Source: Lithospermum erythrorhizon (Eukaryota > Streptophyta > Magnoliopsida > Boraginales > Boraginaceae). From it: a DNA stretch of 64,000 nucleotides. Both the position numbers and the translations under genes were made by a program. Under the pieces are notes generated by a model that saw only the letters and a program-made list of their open reading frames with translations, was not told the origin of the DNA and searched no databases. The stretch is taken from NCBI GenBank assembly GCA_019722365.1, contig JADFUC010000935.1, positions 62,001-126,000 of the forward strand, read 5' to 3'. Shown here piece by piece: positions 1 through 12,246 of the stretch (the stretch's first letter is position 1; every line of letters begins with the position of its first letter).

Positions 1-1302
1 GCTGATGCAGAAATAAAATCTGTTGAAGAAGTAGACCATCTTCTTCTCTTCCTCTGGATTTGAAGCATCAAATTGATCTGATCCGAATCCTGAGACATTG
101 GATTTAATTCCTCCACCACCTAATGCAATTGTATAGAGAGCAGCATATAACAAAGCTAGTTGGTGCCCGGTGGCTTCACTGCAGTCTTCTTTTCTTGGAT
201 TGCTGCATGTTGGTGGCCTCATGCTAGGTATGCTCGTCGCCAGTGTCAACATCAGCACTCCCTGTTATCATTTCAACCTACTTGTTACTACCAAGTACTT
301 AGTATGCCGGAATCATTGCACCAACAGTCTCCAGACTTAATTCCCGGAGTTTGATTTAATGCAAATGTCATTGAAGGATTTGAAGCTACATAACTATTGC
401 ACTAATGGTAATTGTTTTAATGATGTTTTACATTTGAAATGAGGACCATATTTGCAAACCTTAAGTAACTTCTAGGACCGTTTGTGCAACTTATGCAACT
501 TCAAGGACTAAGTCTTCGCGAGTCTTAGGACTACTTGTGCATGTGTCTCGTGGCATTTGAAATTGAATTTTACTCACTACTTTATGTATGTAGCTTTGGA
601 CTAGCTAGGATGCTTAGCTATCCTAACAATGGACATATATGACTTACCAGAGCAGTAATGGAAGCTGATATTGCAACTGTCAAGTAACGGCCAAGTTTAG
701 CATCAGCCAAGAAACCACCTAGGAGGCCAAGCAGATTGAGAGTGCCCATGAAGTTGGTCACAATATTAGCCGATTTCGAAGATGAAAGATGCAACACTCC
801 GACCAAGTAAGTTACCATGTTCATGGAGATTCCCATGACACATATTCTCTCAGACAGCTCAGTTCCTTAAAATCAAGAACAAACCAAAAAGATAAAAATA
901 CTAGACAAAATGTATTCGTAAATTGCGTTAATTTTTTTACTATTGAAAATTGAACTGGACAATCTTTATAGGATATTGTACCTAATATGAGCAAACCAAA
1001 AGAATAAATTATAGACAAAATGTTTCAATAAATTTAGTTAAATTTGATAATCGAAAGATCAAACTGGACAATGTTTATGGGATATTGTACCTAATATGAG
1101 TCCTGCAGCTAGCCATCCACCAGTTTTGGACTTGTCAATTGGATTTCCACGATAGTCTACTATCTCTCCATCATTTCCATCACTCATATCACCAACCAAA
1201 ACCTGTTTATAGTCCAAAACAAAGCTAAGTCAGATACATAAAACCATAAAAGAATCAAGAATCAAAATAACATGTTTTTGGGTATGTAACAGTATTTACC
1301 AT
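1..1302 (-). CDS. NPF (NRT1/PTR) proton-coupled transporter, NPF6-like, 5' part only
   Basis: Membrane transporter of the NPF/POT family, which imports nitrate, peptides or other solutes with protons. The gene runs off the left edge, leaving 198 codons. Exons on the minus strand are 1302-1300 (ATG only), 1202-1091, 865-648 and 261-1, with GT/AG introns, and the frame stays open through every junction. The protein starts MVLVGDMSDG, followed by DYRGNPIDKSKTGGW, the family lead-in to TM1. The proton-coupling motif ExxER is present as E41-L-S-E-R45. Then come SANIVTNFMGT, LLGGFLADAKLGRY and GGGGIKSNVSGFGSDQFD, all diagnostic of the family. From memory of the family the closest match is the NPF6.1 type, not the NRT1.1 type. 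If the one-codon first exon is wrong, the inner ATG at codon 7 is the start, with a leader intron. The substrate cannot be told from sequence. The C-terminal two thirds lie outside the window. Confidence 0.93.
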
Positions 1303-1400
1303 TGTTTTAGAAAGCTAGAAAATGAATGGTTTTTTGGAGGTGGGGTGGCTTAGAAAGAAGACACAGGAGTAGAACGAGTTAAAGAGAAATAATATAGCTA
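1303..1400 (-). promoter_or_regulatory. Candidate TATA box and short leader of the NPF gene
   Basis: On the minus strand a TATATT motif at 1391-1396 lies about 90 bases upstream of the start codon. It is followed by a C/T-rich stretch typical of a plant 5' leader. Transcription would begin near 1360. This is inferred from motif and spacing only. Confidence 0.4.
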
Positions 1401-2689
1401 GTAGTAGAATGCATGTGAATGATTATTGAATGAAATAATTGAATGGTTTGGTATGTATTATAGCAGCATTTTCATGTCTTAATATCTTCTACAGGATCAA
1501 AATGACTCATTCCACATGCACTCCCGTGACAATTAGGAAGCATCATCCTTATAATCACAAGTTGCATACTATCCAACCCTCTTAACCCCACCTCTTCAAA
1601 GGCACTGGAACATGTTAATATTTGACGTAATATAAAATATCTTCGACATGATAAATAGGACATCTGTTTTAACATATTAATGTGGGAGAGGCAATGATGA
1701 GTACTATCATTGAGTGGTGGCTAAAGCTATACCCTCTGTTTTCTATCCCAAACTATATATGAAAATGACTTGTTTGCATTAGGAAATTTCTTCTTATCTT
1801 GATACTACACGTTTAGCTGTAAATTGGGACCAGATTTTGAAATATGCTAGAGACAATGCTTTAATGTTTCCAAATCATTTTCCTGGTGCTAAGAATCATT
1901 CTTCTCTCAAGTGGCATATGTGATATTTACTGATTCCTCTGTCTAAATTCATTGGTAGATTCTTTTTTTCTTCAAACTTCAAAAAATGCATCCGAGGTAG
2001 TAGTATAGTGAGTGAAACATAACTTAGCGACACATAATTTTGTAAATTCAAGAAAATGGAGAAACATCCCGTTTTATATGAGGTATTTTGAGATGAAGGT
2101 AATACTATTTTCTTGTTATCAAAATTTCACGTTGTAATTTCACTGTACTGCATTACATTACTACAACATGCCTCGATGCTTCTAAATAGACTCCTGTCCA
2201 AGCGATGTAGGGGTGTCAGATTGAACTAAACCTTACAAGTTACACCTGAGATAACATATAATATGTTGTACTTTCAGTTAGGCAAATACTGTTTTAGTGT
2301 TCCTTTTCAACAAGAACAATCTTGGTCTTAAAAGAGAATTGTGTAATGCAGAATCTAAAGATCCTAGTGGGGTGGGAATCTATATGGTCAGTGGATTTTT
2401 TTTAACTAAATAGGTACAATTCATGGATGTATTTGGACATGATATCAAAGTATTCAACAGGTGTTTACGTAATGGAATTTTGGAGCTAATTAATCATTGT
2501 AGCTTAGGTTGCCCCTCCAAAAGGAAGATATGATATGCCAAAGATTTTGGGCTACCCACATTTCTTATCATTTAATTCTTTAGTATATGATGTATGACCT
2601 ACATTCATTTGATTATTGATCAATATTTATATATCTATCTATCTATATACATATCGTAATACATGTTTAGATGCATGTCACATCATGTC
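1401..2689. other. Intergenic, no gene seen
   Basis: AT-rich spacer upstream of the NPF gene. The small open frames here are short and show no family features. A short TATC microsatellite lies near 2633-2650. I see no repeat shared with the rest of the window. Confidence 0.6.
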
Positions 2690-5311
2690 ATACAATACAT
2701 GTATAAAAGCGAGTTATCTTTAAAAGTTTAACAAGCTTTTTCGTGATTAGACGGTAAATATCGCTTAATGAGGATATAATTGTATTTTAATAAATATTAA
2801 TTAAGCGAAGATTACAAATACAAATCGTATGTATAGGATTACGTACGAATAAATTTTTTTATTAAAGGAATCTATTACAAGTTGTATATGTTATGAAATT
2901 ATAGGACTCTATTTAATAAAATTATTAAGTTTGATATAAAATTAACATATTATTTTTACTTGAATAATCAAAAGTATTATGTTAATAATAATAATTCTTT
3001 GTTTAAAATATTAGCTATTTGTATTTTTTTCTTCAAATTTGTACAATTTTATTTGAAATTTGTTTGAAACATGTAGAATTTGTTTACTTTGTTGATTGAA
3101 TGAATTTAAATCATTTAATATATATATATAGTTTGTTATTTTTGGTGATTGAATGGTTAAAATCTCACAGCAATGAAAGGTGTCGTTGTATTTTGATAGA
3201 TTTCATTAAACTAAAAGGCTACAATCTGAAATCTTTATAATATAGGATTACACGTAAATAGAATTGTTTTATTCTAGGGATTACATTACAGAGTTGTATA
3301 TAGTATAAAATTATAGAACTCTACTTAATAAAATTATTAAGTTTGTTATAAAATTAACACATTATTTTTACTTAAATAATCAAAAGTATTATATTAATAA
3401 TAATAATTCTTTGTTTAAAATAATATTTATTTGTATTTTTTCTTCAAATTTGTACAATTTTATTTGATTTGTTTTGAAAGCATGTAGGGTGATCTTTGTT
3501 GAAATTTGCTTAAATTTGCATATTTTTCTTTAAAATTATACTTTTATAAAAATAATTGAGTTTATAATTAAAAATTCAATAATCAAAAGTTGAAGAATTT
3601 TCAAATTTCTTGTTTGAAACGTGTAAATTTGATCTTATTGAAATTTATAGCAATAATTCACATATAGTATAAGTTAAATTCATTGTCATAATGTTTAATA
3701 TGAAGAAGCAGGAAAACTTACTGTATTATCAAGGTTTAATATGAAGAAGGAGGGAAACCTTCTGCATTGTTTTACGTTAATACGGAGTATTAATATACAA
3801 TGACAAATATTTAAAGTATTAATATGTTCAATGTAATTTACTAAAGAATATTATAATTTGTTATTCAAATTAATGTTATATATATATATAGAATGATAAA
3901 AGTTTGCTAATTTGATCATTAAAAATTAATCTAGACAATCTTTCTTTGATGGAAAAAAGTATTCAAAATATGTATGAATGACGTAATAATTATGACAAGT
4001 TGACGTTTTAATTCTGAAATTAAATACTTCATAAATTTTGGTTATATTATTATGTGAATTATGTATATCAACATATAATATTTTCAACTTAAATTCTTGT
4101 TAATATATTAATTTTACAGTTCAAACCAAAGTTGTATATCAATTATTAAGATAATAAAATTATTAATTTTAACTATTGCTAAGTATGTAATGTCGTAAAT
4201 TATCCAGTATAATTTGAGTGAGTTTTAAATAATTGTATTATTGAAAAGAAAATTGAGCGATCTGCTTGAAAACGGCGATCATATTTAATATTTATAAATT
4301 TTGAATTTTAGCGGTTGAGTTTTTAAATAATTTTAACTATTATTGAAAAAGAAAATCCGCGAGCGTTTAGAGATGGGTAAGATAGAGTCTTCATAATTTT
4401 AGTTTTTGTCGGTTGAATTTTTAAATAATTTTATTTATTGAGCAAGAAAAGTGAGCAGCCTTTTTAAAGATGGATGTGAAATTTAGTATTTATAAATTTT
4501 AGATTTTGGTGGCCATTTTTTTAAAATAAGTTTAACCATTAAAAGAAAATCAATTAATCTTTTTAGAGATGAAGAATGCGATATTTTCATAATTTTAAGT
4601 TTTGTTGGTTGAGCTTCAAAAATTTTGACTATTGAAAAAAAATTTAACGATCTATTAGAAATGGGTTTAGTATTTAGTATATATTATTATTTAGTGGTTA
4701 AGTTCTTCATAATTACGACTATTGAAAAAAAAATCGAAACAACCTTTTAGAGATGGAGGTACTATATACATAATATTCATAATTTTGAAATTTTGTTGGT
4801 TGAGATTTAAAAAAATTTAATTAATGAAAAAGGAAATTTTAGGATCTTTTATAGATAAATTTAGTACGTAGTATTCATAATTTTTATATTTAAATGGTTG
4901 AAAAATAATATTGGTTATTTAGTTAGATTTGTTAAAGATATAGGGATCATTAATGTACTTAGATGATCATAATTATGTAGTAGATAATAATATAATGTAT
5001 TGGAAACCAATGAATATATACAAATGTCTTAGATGATTATAATTGTCTTAATATACGAAATAGAAGAATTTGTATAGAAAAAAATCGTATATCTTGATTG
5101 CGTAAATCGACATATTTCTTTAAAATAATTTCACACAGAAAACCATAACTTGACAATCAATTGTACATCAAAAGAATATTGGAGTCCAAATTTATAAAGG
5201 TCAACTAATAGAAATTCAAAACTTGATAATGTTTAAGTAATGGAGGTTATACCACATATTAAAAGTACAATACTATTGAAACTATAATTCTTAGAGAATA
5301 TGTAAAACTTC
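2690..5311 (+). repeat. AT-rich Helitron-like repeat H, copy 1, left part
   Basis: The repeat begins near 2702 with a GTATAAAAGCGAGTT segment, followed by a GGATATAATTGTATTTTAAT segment. The same segments recur at 9490, 21870-22290 and, inverted, at 55380-55500. No long ORF is present, so it is non-autonomous. It contains a direct duplication (about 2770-3110 and 3195-3485) and an array of about seven 90-110-bp units (4230-4900). The inverted copy at 52490-55510 shares the ends and the unit array. The assignment to Helitrons rests on the 5'-end style and on similar plant elements I recall; I could not define a terminal CTRR hairpin. Confidence 0.6.
4230..4905 (+). repeat. Minisatellite of about 90-110-bp units
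   Basis: About seven diverged units, each opening with ATTGAAAA(A/G)GAAAAT, followed by a TTTTAGAGATGG-like block, a TTCATAATTTTAG block and a GGTTGAGTTTTTAAA block. Unit starts lie near 4230, 4332, 4435, 4535, 4630, 4715 and 4820. Related units occur reversed at about 54545-54990. Confidence 0.7.
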
Positions 5312-7790
5312 ATTAACGACTCGTTAATTAATAAATTAAAATGTGAGATTATTAAATTTATTTAAGTAAATTTGGAAACCCACTTAATATTTATGTATAT
5401 TATCTTTAATGATCGGAAGTTAGTCGTCGAGATAAGTTAAAGCTTGAGAAGTGTCGATCGAATAAAATGTTAGGATTTTCACGGTTGGACCATTGAGCTG
5501 ACCCGATTCCTTAATGATCAAATGGACCCCGAGCCACAAAACAAGCCCATTTCCCCACTTTCCACAGCACGGGGCGCTGACGGAGAAGTTTCTCCATTTT
5601 GTAATTAGCAACTCCATTTCTCATACATCTACCGAGCTTTGGACCTCAAATTTTTGAAGCTTCCTAAATGCGTCTCGTCGTTTCAAGGTAAGAAAGGTCC
5701 GATCTTGTTGAATATTTTGGGAGAATCGCTTAGAGTTGACTTTTTCGTTGACTTTTTGTATTTTGAATTTTATTGCTCCAATTGATTCTTGGGTTGTAAA
5801 TTAGTTATTCTTGAGTTGAAATAACTAATTGTTTTGATGTACTTGAAATTCCGGACGTTTTTAGAGTACATTGACTTTTAGAATTTTAGGTTGGCTGATT
5901 TTGATTGATATTATGGAATATAATTATTAGCCTACAGAGCTTGAATTGTAATATAGGAATTGTGTGATCATTTGGGGGGTAGAAAGTGTTGTTATAGTTG
6001 AGATTGACTTTTCGGTGATTGTGGGTTGAGTTTCTAAAATAGTAATACGATAGTACAAATATGTTATTGGACCGTTATTGTGATTGTTTTGAGATGAAAT
6101 TATGAGTTAGAAGTGTTGGAAGAAAATAGGTTGAAATTAATTTTAGTAGATTTTGAGTAGTACGCGGACTTTGGGATTAGAGGTTGATAGTAATGGCTTA
6201 ATTAATTGGAAAAGTTGAAATTTGGGTTGATTGAAATTGATTGGAAATGTTAGTAATTTGGATAAGGTATTGGCTGATTATGGGATTTAGTCCGGGTAGT
6301 GAAATTCGTCATCGTAGTTGTTATTGAAACATAATTAGCAATCTATACGTAAGTTGTCAATTTGTAACTAAAATGGGTTGAAAAGTCAAGAATTAAAATT
6401 AAGATAAGGGTTAGAGAATTATTGCAGTAGTAATTATATTTTCGGATGTTTACGTTCGGACTTCGGGGACGTGCAGAACGATGTGAGGATCGATTGGCTG
6501 GCTTGGGCGCTAGTGGTACTAGCCCGAGGTGGGGATTTATCATTTCGGTTGTTACCTTATTTATGTTTAGTGAAGTATGGTAATTGATCTTATTTGTGTA
6601 TTTGTGTTAGATCGTTATAGTATATTTATTTTGGTGGTATTTATGTTTGAGTACATGTATGTTTGAGTGTAGGTCCTTTGAGTATGTATATGTTTGGGTG
6701 TACTCAGGTTCGAGTATATTGGTGTTATGGACGTGTCTGTGAGTATATTTTTGTTGAGTATGGGTTCTATACGAAATTTGTTGTATCGTGTATATTATGA
6801 ATGCTACATTGAGATTATTGTGTGATGTTTGTATGGTTGGTATTATATGTGTGATTTGTGAATTGTTTGATTTGAGGATATTTGAGATGATGTGGGGTGT
6901 TCGAAGGGTGAGCCTGCCGGGAAAAGGATATGACGATGTGGGTGTTCGAAGGGTGAGCCTGCCGGGAAAAGGATATGTTGTTGTTGGGTGTTCGAAGGGT
7001 AGATCCTTGCCGGAAAAGGATGAAATGTTATATGATGTTATTGTGGGTTCGTTTAAGTAGAAGTTATTTTATTGTTGTTGTAGTAGACGTGGGTTGTGAA
7101 ATTTTGATGTTTTACTCGTTTAATTATGTGATATAAAGAGATCACGGGGTATGACGTGAGAGTTAAGTAAAATTTGAATCTTCTATAATGTGTGCATTTG
7201 TTATTGATGATTATTTTGTTATGATGCCTTGGATAGTTAGAAACATATTTCCGTGCTCCGTATATATAAATATATCATCTATCTTATCATTATGTATATA
7301 TATCATTATTGTACCTCGTTGGGATGTGGGTAAGTTGTTTCATCACGGGTGATTAGTTTCCAACAGGCTGTCGAGCTTACCTTTCCCTTGATTGGCAATG
7401 AGTCGGCGGGGAGTTCATGGGTGTCGTTGATTTACTACCTAGGTGAGGAGACAGTGGGTAGGATCACCAGCCGATCGTCTTTTATGATTTTGATATTTTC
7501 GATTTTTACATTTGTTTTGGGATGTTGAAATTGTAAACTATTTTGTGGAATATTTTGTGACTTGGTTTTGATGGAGTTTTATGCTTTGGGTTGTATTAGG
7601 TGATGCCATGATGGTTAGCTTCCGGTAGTTACAACATTTAATTTGCAGAAACTATTTTCTTGTTTATAGATTATGGGGTTTATGGGTTATTAAGCGGTGA
7701 TTTTCGTGTCGGCCATCGTATGGTGACTCGGATATCTGAGGTTGATGGCAGTCGCAGCCTCGGGCGTACGACTCGGCGGGTCGTTCCACA
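5312..7790 (+). mobile_element. Ty3/gypsy-type LTR (apparently solo), plus orientation
   Basis: Its right end CGGGTCGTTCCACA and left end near ATTAACGACTCG are degenerate forms of the TGTAACGACC...GGTCGTTACA termini of gypsy chromovirus LTRs. An exon-like GGTAAGAAA step at about 5687 and a CTAGGTGAGGA block at about 7440 match, in the opposite orientation, the LTR at 9536-12246. No PBS, PPT or coding region is attached, so it reads as a solo LTR inside repeat H. The left border is approximate and I could not confirm a target duplication. Confidence 0.6.
6895..7021 (+). repeat. Three tandem 45-46-bp units inside the LTR
   Basis: Units start at 6895, 6940 and 6986 with GGGTGTTCGAAGGGT and carry a GCCGGGAAAAGGAT block. 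The first two are nearly identical and the third has diverged. A 90-codon open frame (6788-7060) across the array only mirrors the repeat and is not called as a gene. Confidence 0.85.
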
Positions 7791-9480
7791 TAATATAAGT
7801 TAAACATATGCATATAATTTTCGTCATGCTTATTAGCTTATTATTATCATTGTTTCAAACCGTAGATTTATTTTTAAACTCAAATGATGTATTTACACTA
7901 CTAAGAAAATAATCTAAATTCTAGTATGATTACCCATTATTGAGTGAAACATACAAAGTTAACTTTTTATTGATCGAGATAATATTTTTAAATTTTTGTC
8001 ATTAGCATATAAATTTTGCTTATTAATATATTTTATTTATAAAATATATGAAATAATAATTATGAATAGTAACTTGACTTGATGTATAATGATTTTTTTC
8101 AAAACTTATTGTTATTTTTCAAGTTATTATTATTACGTTACTTTACTAAAATAATTTAATTATATTTTATATTTCATCTTATATAATTTTATAAAACTAT
8201 TAATAGTACTACCTTAGCTAGGGATAGGTTTGTTTAATACAATTGTGCTTATTTTCATAATATATTATGCTACATATGTATAATTTGAGAAAGTGCTTGT
8301 TTTTTTAAATTTTGTATTTCAAACAATAACGTGAATACTAATTAGATATATACATACAAGTTAGATATATATTACAAGTCTTACTGGTATTGATTTTACT
8401 AAATATCATATTAGCTTCGTTGTTTCTTTGTTTACTCATATATTAAATATTAGGAGAGAAATATAACAAGATAAAATAAATTGAAAATAATAAGGGATAA
8501 CTATTCAAATCAAAACTATCAAGAACGTAAACAATACATCCAAAATACCAGACATAATAGACAAAACTAAAGAATTCACATTTCGAAGACAAATTGAAGA
8601 CATATTAAACATTTGAATTCATGACAAATGTAAATCATATGAAAACTTAAACTCCATTATTTATCTTTGAGTGAGTTCATAATTAATTACGGATGAAATA
8701 GAACAATGATATGATTTCATATTATTTTCTTTGCTTATGCATAAACGATTCTTAATTTAAATGATAAAATTGTTAGAGAAGATAAGCAGTCATATTAGCT
8801 TGCTTAATATTTTAGTTGAGATAAATTATTAATTTGGAAAACGAGTATGAGTGAATAACTATATATAATAAAAAAAAATAGAATGAGTAACAGAAAAATA
8901 ATAATAGACGATAAAGAGGCAAAAATAGTAACTAACAAAAACCAAAATAAGTAAATTGATCTTGATAAAGATGATGATGCATTGAAGATATCGAAACTTT
9001 TAATTAAAAATAAAAATACAAAGATGGAGAAATTTTGGCGATTCAAGTATGATAATTGAATTTTTAGATAATAAAATTTAAATATATGATTTTTCTGATT
9101 TCATAGTTTTAGGAATTTGCGGCGAAGATCATCTACCTCCTTTATAATATTGTACATCATGTGTAGGAGTGTTCAGTATAACTACATATGATCACCGATA
9201 ATAAATATCGCCAGGAATCTGATAACATGGATGCACGAAAGGAGGCATGAAGAAGAGGTAGGCGATGCTTTTCTGAAATTGATGCTTTAAAATATATAAA
9301 AAGCATATTTATTCGATATTTTATTTTCTACTATAATTTTATATTATTACCTTTTTATAATATAATAATGAAATCAGCATTAATATGGCTTATCACGATT
9401 TTATGTTATATTTTACAATTATAACAATAAAATCACGTATATAGCTTATCGCGTGCAGCCTTGGCGTCCGCCACTACTGA
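7791..9480 (+). repeat. AT-rich Helitron-like repeat H, copy 1, right part
   Basis: From about 8140 to 9435 this is collinear with the reverse complement of 52490-54210. Shared blocks include the stretch near 8440-8500 (AGGAGAGAAATATAACAAG), the segment near 8795-8845 and TTTCATAGTTTTAGGAATTT near 9098. No coding capacity is evident. The intact sequence around 8164/8165 is the unoccupied form of the Helitron insertion site at 53775-54156. Confidence 0.7.
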
Positions 9481-9483
9481 GCC

Positions 9484-9535
9484 TTATATATATAAAAACA
9501 GTTGTCTTAAAAGTTCTTCTTTTTAATGGACTAAA
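9484..9535 (+). repeat. Left fragment of a split H-type repeat, with TSD CTAAA
   Basis: A TTATATATATAAAAACAGTT start, GTTGTCTTAAAAGTT and TGGACTAAA match the opening of the H-type repeats at 21870-22290. It stops at CTAAA (9531-9535), where the gypsy block begins. The missing continuation resumes at 21810 with a second CTAAA. Confidence 0.75.
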
Positions 9536-12246
9536 TGTAGCGACACAATAACGGCCGCCCAGTCGGCCGCCTAGTGAGAGTCATTAAAATCCAGAACGCC
9601 CGAGTCGTGAACACCGATGGGCGACTCGGTTTAAAACTCTGATTCGTTTCGTCCAAAAATGTGATCACAATTCAAGTTTCCCCAAATCAAGCAGGTTTTA
9701 AAAAAAATTTATAATCCATCGGTGATATCGAAGCTTGACCAACCCATAAATATATACCTGGCATAACCCAAATAAAGTAATGCCGAAGCGAGGCTACAAT
9801 GAATGATACGTCTTTGTATCCCTAAATACAAAAATGACTAAGACGAGCTAAGATTTCAAAGGGGATAACAATGAAAGCGGTTGACAACACACATCAAAAT
9901 GAGGCGTAGGGATCCTCGACCACCCGTGCTCACCTAGCCACTCGGAACACACTCGACAGCCTCTTGGCTCGGCCAAATACACTGTCGACTGGCACAAGAA
10001 GAAAATGCCGCCCATGCTTGAGGGTGTGGCGCGAGAAAGCAGTGAAACTGCTGAGGGTGAACTTGCCATGCAGGCAGAGATAGTCGAGAATTTAATAATC
10101 AAATATGAATAATATACATATATCGAGGGACTACAAAAGGTCATCTGACATAATTAGCGAGAGGAAATACCGAGACATAATACATGAAGATATAATAGAA
10201 GGTTAAATGACACGCAATTTGAAAGAAATCAATAGACTTCGGCTTAACGGCCAAACTCTAGTCGCGCCAACCTCACATCTAAATATCGCTGATGTCTGAC
10301 GCCACAATGCGCGTATACTCGATCAGTCTACTGGGGAATGGACTAATCAATAATCACCCAGCTTATCATGAGTATAAGGCCAAAACCCAGCAGCTTATAC
10401 ACAAAGTATAAGGCGCACTATACACAAAGTATAAGGCTTGCACGCACTTATACACAAAGGGAGTATAAGGCACGCCTTATTTATCTCTGGTAGTATAGGG
10501 CCACGTCGACGATACTGCGACAAAGTGATCAAAGACTCGTACCGCTCTTATCACCCAGGAAATTATAGGAGGCGAACCCTTGTATTATCTTAGTAGTATA
10601 GGGCCACGCCCGACAATGCACAGTGGCGATCAAAAGCAGTCATACCGCTCTTATACCGAAATATAAGGCCAAACCATGTTATACCGTAGTATATGGCAAT
10701 AGCCTCACATATCACACAAAAGGAAGGAGAGTACTTCAATCCCGAAAAGTAATCCCAGTATAGGGTCGCCCCCGTCTTCGAGCACCGAACTACGTGCCTT
10801 GAACAAGCACTCTGCCTCCCAAAGGTATTACGGCCATGACTAAAACATCCCGCGTCGTAAATCGATCCTGATGCTTGAGCAAGGCCGCTGGCTTATATCA
10901 AAAGTGCGAGCAAGGCCACAAAAATATAATAGTGCCGACAAGGCCTGAAATTGAAATATAAGTTGGAGTTCAAGGCGTTACCCCACCTCCGACAATCTTG
11001 GCGCCCGCGAAACACAATCACATAACACGAGCAAGTACATGTATATCGTTCTCATAATCATAACACGGTGACATGTACATCGTTCTCACATAAACATATC
11101 ATAATAACATGTATATCACAAATCAAGGTAAGTCGTAAAGTAACTTGCAGTGAGATAAGTACTTTCGCTCTTGCTTCTACATGAAGCAAAGACAATCAAA
11201 GATGCTTGCCACTTTCCACGATCAGCGCCCTAAAACGGCTTCCAGAAAGTATAATCAAGACCTCACATATACCGGCGTTCTAGAGATACATAATAACCAA
11301 CTCTTGAGGGAACTATCTCTAAATGGTATAAGCAGCGGATATTGTCAATTACAATCCCGGCCGGACACAACCCAATCGATCCCCCGATAAATTCCATCTT
11401 ATCACTTTAAACACAAATCAACTTATAGATCATTCTAATTAATCGTCAAGTCCGTAATTAACAATACATACTCCGAAATATCAATTATATTTCAATTTGG
11501 AATTTACACTTTTCAGCGTAACATCCTTTAATCAATTTTAAATCACCCGATTTAACATCATAACAACTATAATAAGGTCCCGATATAACCTCACCACATT
11601 TAAGTCTTACAAAAATATCACGTAAAAGTCAACCGAAAACCTAAAAGTCAACTCGGCCATACGTCCTCCAAACGATCTGCAAATCACGAATTCGATACTC
11701 GAATACGTCGCAGAACCCATAACCAACCAAGATTTATCATAAAATTCAATTATGCAAAAGTCAACTATCTCAAAACCCAAGAAATATCTCGAAAGACTTG
11801 AAATTTCTTACCTCTACTCGAAGAGAATGATGAGGAGAACAATATTCTACAATCCGATTTGAGTTTGAGCGACAATTGAAGAGAGAAATGGAAGAAAATG
11901 TTGAGGGGAGAAAAATGAAGTATTTCGGCCAAAATGGAACAAGATATGAAGATGGGTAGAAGTGTTTGATGATGTGGAGGATAAGCTTTACAGAGATATT
12001 TTAAAAAAAATCGGGCCAGATTCGGTTTCGGTTAGTCTTTCATTTTATCGTGCCATCTCCACGAACGATTTCAAAGATAAAATTCTTCCATAGCGATACT
12101 ACTAAATTATAAATGAAATTCGGCTAAAAAATTTTATGAAATAATATCATCATCGAGAAGAAAAAAAAAAAAAATTTGCTACTATTCAGGGTCGCGCCGG
12201 CCAGCCCAATTTTTTTTTTTTTTTTTTTTTATAACAGGTTATTACA
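9536..12246 (-). mobile_element. 3' LTR of a minus-strand Ty3/gypsy chromovirus element
   Basis: The LTR is bounded by TGTAGCGACA (9536) and GGTTATTACA (12246), about 2.7 kb. Its inner border is next to a purine tract on the minus strand (12247-12262). It aligns over most of its length with 17023-19517, with many small indels. It contains tandem copies of short blocks with TATACACAAAGTATAAGGC (10360-10480, 10500-10680). A run of about 22 T sits near the inner border. The open frames inside are short and unrelated to proteins. Confidence 0.85.
10340..10710 (-). repeat. Tandem short repeats in the LTR (GTATAAGGC family)
   Basis: GTATAAGGC, GTATAGGGCC and TATACACAAAG blocks recur at irregular short spacing, first as units of about 30 bases, then as longer units holding ACCGCTCTTAT. 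The same array is seen at about 17845-18180, and a related array of about 65-bp units at 32130-32350. Confidence 0.75.

Noticed and set aside
6788..7060. 90-codon plus-strand ORF with repeated VRRVSLPGKGY
   Set aside because: The repetition comes from the three 45-46-bp tandem units in an LTR; no independent coding evidence.
10340..10700. Possible CRISPR-like array of TATACACAAAGTATAAGGC
   Set aside because: Spacing is irregular, spacers are themselves repeated, the host is a plant, and the array belongs to a retrotransposon LTR.
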